Shown: in pieces, positions 39,535 to 45,261 of the stretch
How the letters are laid out: the number at the start of each line of letters is the position of its first letter
How positions within the stretch are numbered: the first letter of the stretch is position 1
Origin: a virus
Length of the DNA stretch: 47,923 bases
IMG/VR virus record: IMGVR_UViG_3300018080_000255
Coordinates: 1 to 47,923 of that record
Strand: one strand, 5' to 3'
The notes under the pieces: generated by a model
Databases searched by the model: none
What the model saw: the letters and a program-made list of their open reading frames with translations, nothing else
What the model was told of the DNA's origin: nothing
Program-made: the position numbers and the translations under genes

Positions 39535-41109
39535 CTATTCTTCGGATTCTTCGTCCGGAACGGAAGAAACGGACGGGGCCGCTTGGGTTCCCGTTGGCAG
39601 TCCCAACCGTTCACGGATTTCCAAACCTTCTTGAACTTCTTCCGCCCAATCATCAACGTCCCGATTGAAATAGGTTTCTTGAATGTCTCGGTCCGTCATG
39701 ATTCCATCCCCGCGTTGTTCAACAATTGCCTTGGCAACCTTCAACGGGTCCGTATGGTCAAGACCAACCTTGGGCCAACGGTATTCATGTTCCGGGATAA
39801 ATTCCCGAAGGGACGGATTGTTTACAAACATGGACTTTTCCGGGGACAATTCTTCATCAAGATACCCGGGCAACAACTTGGCTTCATCCCACCAAAGTTC
39901 CGTCATTGTGTCCAAGACGTCTTCTTCCGCGGTTGTCCGTTCTTCCTTGATTCCGTCTTGATACAAGTGTTCATCAACAACGGCGGACGCCATGTTGGAA
40001 CCGCTTGAAGTTCCGGAACCAACGTTGAAGGGAACGAGAAGGGGCCGCAAGATTTCACGCAAGATTATGTCAACAAACTTGTCAAACATTGCCCCGGGTT
40101 GTTCTGCCCGCATTTGTTTTAGGGTGGTTCCCCAAGGCAAAGAAGTAATCATCCCATATTCAATTGGGAAGACGTCAAAGGGGTCATCAACAAGCGGGTT
40201 GCCGTTTCCGTCCGTCCAAGCGTTCATGTTGGGCGGACCTTCGGATTCAATGACCGCGGAAAAGTCCGCGGCGGTTTCCGCGGCCCGTAGAACCGCAAGG
40301 GTATATCTTCGCAAGATTGCACACAAAGGAAGGGACGCGGTTGTTTCAGGAATGCCCCGCAACCAACCGCGGTCTTGGCGGAACCAATGGACAACAAACT
40401 TGGAATCAATCCAGTCCCCGCCAACCTTTGACGCAAAGAAGTTGTATAGGGCGGACCCGCCCGGATGAAGATTCAACAAGTGATATTCAAGCGGGACGTC
40501 ATATTCATCAAAGCGGACCCCGTCCACTTCGTTGACATTGTCTTTCGGTTTGACTTCGGGGAACATTGTTTCCGAAGAAACGCGGTCCGCTTCCACACAA
40601 AAGAAGTTCAACTTGACGCGGTCCCGGTTTCGCAAGTCTTGGTAACCAAAAGCAAACCCTTCCCCGTCAACCCGCTTGGCAAGGGCCAACCGCCAAAGCT
40701 TCTTCCGTCCCTTGATTGCTTTGAACCAATTCCGCCAACGTCTTTCAATCGTTTTCTTTTGGGTCTTGGACAACCGCGGGTCCGTAATCTTCAACGTTGG
40801 TCCCGTCTTGACCGTGTCCCCAACCAACGTCAACAAGACGCCTTTCAAATACGGATTGTTTTCAATCGTTTCATATCGGGACCGGGACCGAAGCTTGCGG
40901 CGGACCGTCAAGGAATTTGCGGAATTGGGGTCAAGGTTGTCCGCTTGGGCCCAATGGTTTTCATTGCCCGTAAAGGTTTGGGCGGAATCATACTTGGCCT
41001 TGATTATCTGTTGACGCAAGGAACGGATTTCATTCCGCAACGCTTGGTCTTGGGATGAAAGAAGCGGGTTCCCGTGTTGGTCAACAAGACCCTTCTTGAT
41101 TGCAACCAT
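39535..41109 (-). CDS. Portal protein (lambda gpB-like)
   Basis: 524 residues. ENNPYLKGVLLTLVGDTVKTGPTLKI, KLNFFCVEADRVSSE, EYHLLNLHPGG, and VVHWFRQDRGWLRGIPET follow the lambda portal family from the N-terminal wing to the stem. The C-terminus is acidic, as usual for the crown. It forms the dodecameric DNA gate and docks the terminase. The ATG at 41109 overlaps the stop of the sulfotransferase gene (TAATG). A frame open to 41136 would start within that gene. Confidence 0.92.
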   Translation of the reverse strand: MVAIKKGLVDQHGNPLLSSQDQALRNEIRSLRQQIIKAKYDSAQTFTGNENHWAQADNLDPNSANSLTVRRKLRSRSRYETIENNPYLKGVLLTLVGDTVKTGPTLKITDPRLSKTQKKTIERRWRNWFKAIKGRKKLWRLALAKRVDGEGFAFGYQDLRNRDRVKLNFFCVEADRVSSETMFPEVKPKDNVNEVDGVRFDEYDVPLEYHLLNLHPGGSALYNFFASKVGGDWIDSKFVVHWFRQDRGWLRGIPETTASLPLCAILRRYTLAVLRAAETAADFSAVIESEGPPNMNAWTDGNGNPLVDDPFDVFPIEYGMITSLPWGTTLKQMRAEQPGAMFDKFVDIILREILRPLLVPFNVGSGTSSGSNMASAVVDEHLYQDGIKEERTTAEEDVLDTMTELWWDEAKLLPGYLDEELSPEKSMFVNNPSLREFIPEHEYRWPKVGLDHTDPLKVAKAIVEQRGDGIMTDRDIQETYFNRDVDDWAEEVQEGLEIRERLGLPTGTQAAPSVSSVPDEESEE

Positions 41110-41855
41110 TATTCCTTTGCCTTTCTTCCTTCCCAATTGGCGGACCTATACCAAGGGACGGGTTTGAAATCTTGTTCACTGTCCATCCCTTCCCAACTAT
41201 GTATTTCCGTTTCATATTCGGGAAGAAGATTGACCAACGCTTCATTCATTGGCCGATATTGACAAGCCAGTTGTTGACGCAATTCTTTCCACTTGGGACC
41301 CTGCCCGGACTTGCGGTCCCGGTTTATTCGTTCCACTTCAAAGGGTTCCACCCCAAGGAAGTGGAAGACCTTTTGAAGTTCTTCAACCGTGTTGTTTCGC
41401 AAATGTTCCGTGAACGTGATATTGACTTGTGAACGGTCCCAAAGGTTGAAGATATGTTGAAGTTGGGGAGTGTAACAACCCCGCCAAAATGAATCCGCCC
41501 AAAACTTGTGTCCGCGTCTTCGGTCAAAGGTCTTGCAACTAAGGAAGCGGAAGACGGGGTCCCGAAGTATGACAAGCAACTTGACGTCCGGACAAAGCTT
41601 CTTCATGAGACACATTGACCAAGGGTCCGCCATATAACGCGGGGACTTTTCCCCCGTGACCGGGGCGGGATTGTCAAACAATCCTTGATACCACTTCAAC
41701 CCCTTTTGGAACTTCTTTGGGTTGTCAAAGAAATGGACTTCCCCAAACTTGTGTTGAACGGGTTTGACTTGCGGGTGTTGCCCAATCATCTTGTGAAAGA
41801 CGGTTGTTCCCGCCTTCATTGCTCCAACCAAGATATAGTCCGGGTTTCTTCCCAT
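41109..41855 (-). CDS. Sulfotransferase, heparan-N-sulfotransferase-like
   Basis: 248 residues. Signs are the best of the three in the window: ILVGAMKAGTTVFHKMIGQHPQV (PAPS loop, 9-31), GEKSPRYM, and KLLVILRDPVFRFLS (3'-phosphate site). It fits the Sulfotransfer_1 domain of polysaccharide sulfotransferases. It lies inside the head operon, directly coupled to the portal gene (TAATG) and 3 bp from the gene before it, so it should be made late. It could modify a virion glycan, a surface polymer, or small molecules. Acceptor unknown. Confidence 0.88.
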   Translation of the reverse strand: MGRNPDYILVGAMKAGTTVFHKMIGQHPQVKPVQHKFGEVHFFDNPKKFQKGLKWYQGLFDNPAPVTGEKSPRYMADPWSMCLMKKLCPDVKLLVILRDPVFRFLSCKTFDRRRGHKFWADSFWRGCYTPQLQHIFNLWDRSQVNITFTEHLRNNTVEELQKVFHFLGVEPFEVERINRDRKSGQGPKWKELRQQLACQYRPMNEALVNLLPEYETEIHSWEGMDSEQDFKPVPWYRSANWEGRKAKE

Positions 41856-41858
41856 TGC

Positions 41859-42236
41859 CTAATCTTCCATGACCAAGACTTGAACGAGACAATCCGCGGT
41901 GTCCGCTTTCAAGTGAACGGTCTTGCCCGGGGACAACCGGAAACAAGCGGGTTCACCCGGACCCATTCTTCCATAGGGATGAAAGACCGCGGCAACTTCG
42001 GGCCCGTGTTCAACAAAGTTGTCCGCGTCAAGGTTTTGGAAACGGGCCCAACCTTCCGTCCCTAGTTCGGACAAGTCCAGATTGACACCCGCAACCGGAA
42101 CCGTGACCGTTCCCGGGACCCCGCCCCCGTCATTGTTTTGGGTGAACGTTTCCCGCCGTTGGCCCGTGTTCCCGGAATCCCAACCCGTTTCATCGTTCTT
42201 GGCTTGGAGGGAACAAGTTGTCAAAATACTTCCCAT
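41859..42236 (-). CDS. Small structural protein, 125 residues
   Basis: Beta-rich. VPVAGVNLDLSELGTEGWARFQNLDADNFVEHGP leads to GEPACFRLSPGKTVHLKADTADCLVQVLVMED, a pattern of small jelly-roll-like proteins in phage head and fibre regions. It probably decorates the virion. ATG 42236 has TTGAAAGGG upstream. The next gene begins 3 bp after its stop. Confidence 0.6.
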   Translation of the reverse strand: MGSILTTCSLQAKNDETGWDSGNTGQRRETFTQNNDGGGVPGTVTVPVAGVNLDLSELGTEGWARFQNLDADNFVEHGPEVAAVFHPYGRMGPGEPACFRLSPGKTVHLKADTADCLVQVLVMED

Positions 42237-42246
42237 TGCTTCCCTT

Positions 42247-42591
42247 TCAATCTGATTGTATAAACGTCAAGTTTTCAACCGTGAAGGTTGGACCCATGAC
42301 CGCGTCAATATGCTTCCAAAGTGGGACCCCGTTTTCTTCGCGGGCAAGGAAGTTCCGAAAAGACGGAAAGCCCCAACGTCCGTCCGGAAGTTCTTCAACG
42401 TCCGCCCAATGTTCCGTAGGTTGTTTGGAAGGGTCCGCGGGTGTCCCGTCCGCCGCGTTCTGTCCAACCAAGTTTCCGTCCCGGTTGACGATGAAGCCCA
42501 TAAGTTCCGCAAGGTCCCGCATACCTTCTTCCGCTTGGGATAGGGCAAGGAACGCGTCCGCTTCATCTTCAAAGATATAGTATTCCGCCAT
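42247..42591 (-). CDS. Hypothetical protein, 114 residues
   Basis: Begins MAEYYIFEDEADAFLALSQAEEGMRD and contains a Trp-rich middle (HWADVEELPDGRWGFPSFRNF). Mixed alpha/beta, acidic, soluble. It lies amid small structural genes and may be a chaperone or accessory head protein. No family recognised. ATG 42591 is preceded by GGTGAACC. Confidence 0.55.
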   Translation of the reverse strand: MAEYYIFEDEADAFLALSQAEEGMRDLAELMGFIVNRDGNLVGQNAADGTPADPSKQPTEHWADVEELPDGRWGFPSFRNFLAREENGVPLWKHIDAVMGPTFTVENLTFIQSD

Positions 42592-42599
42592 TGGTTCAC

Positions 42600-43487
42600 C
42601 TACGGGGGATCAAAACCCCATTGTCCGCAAGACCACTTTGCGTCAAGGTAGTCTTCAATATCCGCCGCTTCTTGTGAATAGTTAATATCAAATATTTGGT
42701 CAAAGATTAGAAGTTCCGCAATGTCACCCCGCCAACGGTTTGTATTGCTTCCAAAGAAAGAAATCTTTGACCAAATAGGAAAAGGGTCATTGGCCCCGCT
42801 TCCGCCATTGGCCCGGGGCGTTGATTGGTAAATGTTGTTACGGTTGGCGGTCTTGTCATAACGGGCCCTATACATTGACCATTGGTCCCCACTTCCCGCG
42901 ACAATGTAAGAACCGCCCGCCCCTTGACCCGGACCATACCCCTTGTTGATATAGAAAGAAGGATTGTGTTCCGAAGGTGGAAAGCGGTTGGTGAAACCAA
43001 CGCGGATATGTCGCAACGTTTCCAACGGGTTTTGGTGTTGGTCAATAAACCAACCCCGGGCCGCAACTCCGTCAATGGAACCTTGTTCCGCGTATCCATA
43101 ACGGGCAACCGCCCAAATTTCCCCTTCCCAATCATTGACCCGAACTTCCGGCCCCGCAATCAAACCGCGGCAACCTTCCCCGGACAGTTGCAAGAAGGGA
43201 CGATTGTTCCGAAGTCCCCAATATGTATTTTCCGGATTCTCTGTTGTGGCAATGTCGAAAGTGGAACCGTCCGTCCCGCGGTTTGTCCAACCCGTCAAGC
43301 GGCCCCCGTTCCATTGGGCCCCAAGTTCATCCAACCAAATGGAAGCGGACGCCATGATTGCGGGGGCTATTGGTTGCGGTGGGGGCGTTGGCGGATTGGG
43401 CAACGGTTCAACCGCGGGTTCTTCAATCAATGACCGCCGCGGACCCATGACGGGATTGACCGTTGGTTTGAATCTTTCACTTCGCAT
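42600..43487 (-). CDS. LamG-like (concanavalin-type) virion protein candidate
   Basis: 295 residues. After a Pro-rich N-terminus (about 20-43) a beta-sandwich begins: SASIWLDELGAQWNGGRLTGWTNRGTDG, with FIDQHQNPLETLRH and the closing WRGDIAELLIFDQIF...DIEDYLDAKW, as in the gene at 35395-36438. The pattern points to a glycan-binding domain on the virion surface. It is the second LamG-like protein in the head region. ATG 43487 has AGGGAAAAC upstream. Confidence 0.6.
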   Translation of the reverse strand: MRSERFKPTVNPVMGPRRSLIEEPAVEPLPNPPTPPPQPIAPAIMASASIWLDELGAQWNGGRLTGWTNRGTDGSTFDIATTENPENTYWGLRNNRPFLQLSGEGCRGLIAGPEVRVNDWEGEIWAVARYGYAEQGSIDGVAARGWFIDQHQNPLETLRHIRVGFTNRFPPSEHNPSFYINKGYGPGQGAGGSYIVAGSGDQWSMYRARYDKTANRNNIYQSTPRANGGSGANDPFPIWSKISFFGSNTNRWRGDIAELLIFDQIFDINYSQEAADIEDYLDAKWSCGQWGFDPP

Positions 43488-43495
43488 TGTTTTCC

Positions 43496-44293
43496 CTAAT
43501 CCGTGACAACGTGCCCTTGTGCCATCATTGTGAACCCGTCAAGTCCCGTCAAATCGTCTTGGACAAGAAGTTCAAGCTTTTCACTGAAACCAAGGCGGAT
43601 AACAACCCCGTGTTTGGATTGTCCGCCATAAGTATTACGGAAGCGGAACCCGTTCAAACCCGCGGGGGCTTTGTCCGCATATTGGGCGTCAAAAGCCAAC
43701 AACGCAATTTCCCCGTTGGACTTCACGTTCCAAATGTTTGTCATGTCCCCATTGTTGGCCCGAAGAACAATCCCATTGGTCAACGCGGACCCGCCCCCAA
43801 ACTTTCCGTCATCCATTGCGGTTGCGTCCAATATGTTTCCCATAATGCGGACAATGTCAACTTCAATGTTGGTTCCCACGGGGCCAATCTGGAAAATTTG
43901 CGGGGAAGCCAATGAACCCAAGACATTCAAGTTGGTGGAAGCAAAGACAACCGCGGACGTTGCGGCGGGGTATGTCTTGTCAATGGGAGTGTCAAGTGTA
44001 ATGACGTTAACCGCAATGACCAAGATTCTTCCAAAGTAAACGTTCCCCGTCCCGCTTGGTATAACGACTTGTTGGCCAACAACCATTCCCACGGAACTTG
44101 TGACGTTGATTGTTGTGTCCCCGGGGCTTGCGTCCGCGGTCAACGTTGTTTGACCTTGCGGTTGGGCAAACCACAAGTCTAACGCTTGGGACGTTTGGTC
44201 TTGGACATTGACGGGGATTCCGCCGTTGGATTCAAGCGGCCCCGTCACTTCAACGGGTTGGGGTGACGCGGGACTTGCGGGGGAAACTTTCAT
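43496..44293 (-). CDS. Beta-rich structural protein
   Basis: 265 residues. Repeated strands and turns (TTLTADASPGDTTINVTSSVGMVVGQQVVIPSG; IVLRANNGDMTNIWNVKSNGE; GFRFRNTYGGQSKHGVVIRLGF). The N-terminus is Pro/Ser-rich. The style matches fibre or decoration proteins, and the second domain might assemble into trimers. Function by position only. The start (ATG 44293) has TTGAAAGGG upstream and a GTGTAAACG element 24 nt further. Confidence 0.55.
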   Translation of the reverse strand: MKVSPASPASPQPVEVTGPLESNGGIPVNVQDQTSQALDLWFAQPQGQTTLTADASPGDTTINVTSSVGMVVGQQVVIPSGTGNVYFGRILVIAVNVITLDTPIDKTYPAATSAVVFASTNLNVLGSLASPQIFQIGPVGTNIEVDIVRIMGNILDATAMDDGKFGGGSALTNGIVLRANNGDMTNIWNVKSNGEIALLAFDAQYADKAPAGLNGFRFRNTYGGQSKHGVVIRLGFSEKLELLVQDDLTGLDGFTMMAQGHVVTD

Positions 44294-44317
44294 GGGACCG
44301 CCCTTTCAAGTTGGACC

Positions 44318-44326
44318 GTGTAAACG
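44318..44326 (-). promoter_or_regulatory. GTGTAAACG element before beta-rich gene
   Basis: 24 nt before ATG 44293. On the plus strand its flank TTGGACC is the same as at 12535. Confidence 0.5.
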
Positions 44327-44333
44327 GGCGGAA

Positions 44334-44648
44334 TCAATACCCGTAATATGAAACGTTCAAGACCGCGGACGCGGCTTGTTCAATGAACTTGACCGCGTCA
44401 AGATTGCCGATATACCAAACCGTTGCCCCGTCCGCCAATGGCATTCCAACGGAAGCGGTTGGGTCCGTTCCATCGTCCCGCCAACGAACGTCCGCCCCTT
44501 CGGGACTTATCAACGCGAATTGTGCTTTTTCCGGAACGTTCAAACCTTCCGCGGATGATAGGTCCGCGATTTTCTCAAAGCCCCGGGGCGTCAACGGTTC
44601 ATCCGCAACCCGCATGGATTGAACGGGGGTTCTTTCTTCTCCGGCCAT
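44334..44648 (-). CDS. Small phage structural protein, 104 residues
   Basis: AQFALISPEGADVRWRDDGTDPTASVGMPLADGATVWYIGNL and ending VLNVSYYGY make a short beta-sandwich of a type met in many phages near neck or fibre genes, with no assigned role. ATG 44648 has TTTGAAAGG upstream. The open frame to 44747 overlaps the element-rich gap and is rejected. Confidence 0.7.
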   Translation of the reverse strand: MAGEERTPVQSMRVADEPLTPRGFEKIADLSSAEGLNVPEKAQFALISPEGADVRWRDDGTDPTASVGMPLADGATVWYIGNLDAVKFIEQAASAVLNVSYYGY

Positions 44649-44670
44649 TTTGAAACCTTTCAAAGTCTTT

Positions 44671-44679
44671 GTGTAAACG
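44671..44679 (-). promoter_or_regulatory. GTGTAAACG element next to a TTGGGTTTATT element
   Basis: 22 nt before ATG 44648. It is directly joined to the plus-oriented 11-mer at 44681, the only place where both elements abut. Confidence 0.55.
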
Positions 44680-44692
44680 GTTGGGTTTATTA
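44680..44692 (+). repeat. TTGGGTTTATT element behind small head gene
   Basis: Immediately upstream (in the leftward sense) of the GTGTAAACG element, 6 bp beyond the stop of the 64-residue gene. Confidence 0.65.
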
Positions 44693-44698
44693 GCGGGA

Positions 44699-44893
44699 CT
44701 ATCCCAACGCGGACGGGGGCTTGCCCTTGGCAATCTTCAAACCCCAAGGGACCGCTTGAAGATTCTTTCCCGCCGTGTATTGGTCAAGTTTGATAATGTC
44801 ATCCGCGTCCCGTTCTCGGATTGTGGCTTCATCCGTCTTGGTCATGACGGGGGCCCCCGCCAACGCGTCAAGTTCTTCTTCTGACAATGCCAT
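44699..44893 (-). CDS. Head-tail joining (gpW-like) candidate, 64 residues
   Basis: ALSEEELDALAGAPVMTKTDEATIRERDADDIIKLDQYTAGKN combines a helix, a hairpin containing the basic RERDADD turn, and a second helix. This is the order of lambda gpW, a 68-residue protein that adds to the portal. It lies upstream of the portal in the head region. ATG 44893 has GAAGGG upstream. Assignment rests on size, pattern and place, so it is tentative. Confidence 0.45.
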   Translation of the reverse strand: MALSEEELDALAGAPVMTKTDEATIRERDADDIIKLDQYTAGKNLQAVPWGLKIAKGKPPSALG

Positions 44894-44968
44894 TGGTTTT
44901 CCCTTCAAGAAATGAAAACGGTTCCCCTTCATTATATGAAATCCGGGGAACCCTTGAAACGTCCGGGG

Positions 44969-44990
44969 CTTGCTAGCCCCTATAAAATCC
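44969..44990 (-). promoter_or_regulatory. 22-bp repeat GATTTTATAGGGGCTAGC, copy 2
   Basis: Identical over at least 22 bp to the copy at 39508. It overlaps the last codons and stop region of the zinc-ribbon gene (stop at 44992) and lies about 75 bp before ATG 44893. Confidence 0.55.
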
Positions 44991-44991
44991 G

Positions 44992-45258
44992 TCAAGGAAG
45001 AAAGGGATTCTTTGGGCCCGGGGGCGTTTCTTCTGGGAAAGAATCTTCCCCTTGGTCCGGGTCCGCGGTTGCGGGTGGGTTGTCTTCTGGCTTGTCTTCT
45101 TCAATCGTTTCAATTGTGTGGAAGGTCATTCCGCAATTGCGACAACGTCTTCGTCTTCGGACGGTCCTTTTGATTTTCCCCCGCCAAGGTATTTCCCGGG
45201 TATAGGTATTGGTTGCGGGGCAATGTTTGCAACCGCAAGATTGGCATTCAATGGCCAT
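44992..45258 (-). CDS. NrdR-type zinc ribbon protein without ATP-cone
   Basis: 88 residues. CQSCGCKHCPATNTYTRE, then IKRTVRRRRRCRNCGMTFHTIETIEE, is the zinc ribbon of NrdR, with the Arg-rich strand and FxTxE. The ATP-cone that follows in true NrdR is absent and replaced by an acidic Pro-rich tail. It may bind DNA as a small transcription factor, similar in idea to the Ogr/Delta late activators, which are also zinc proteins. It begins 3 bp after the terminase stop. A role in late expression or packaging is inference. Confidence 0.72.
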   Translation of the reverse strand: MAIECQSCGCKHCPATNTYTREIPWRGKIKRTVRRRRRCRNCGMTFHTIETIEEDKPEDNPPATADPDQGEDSFPEETPPGPKNPFLP

Positions 45259-45261
45259 TGG

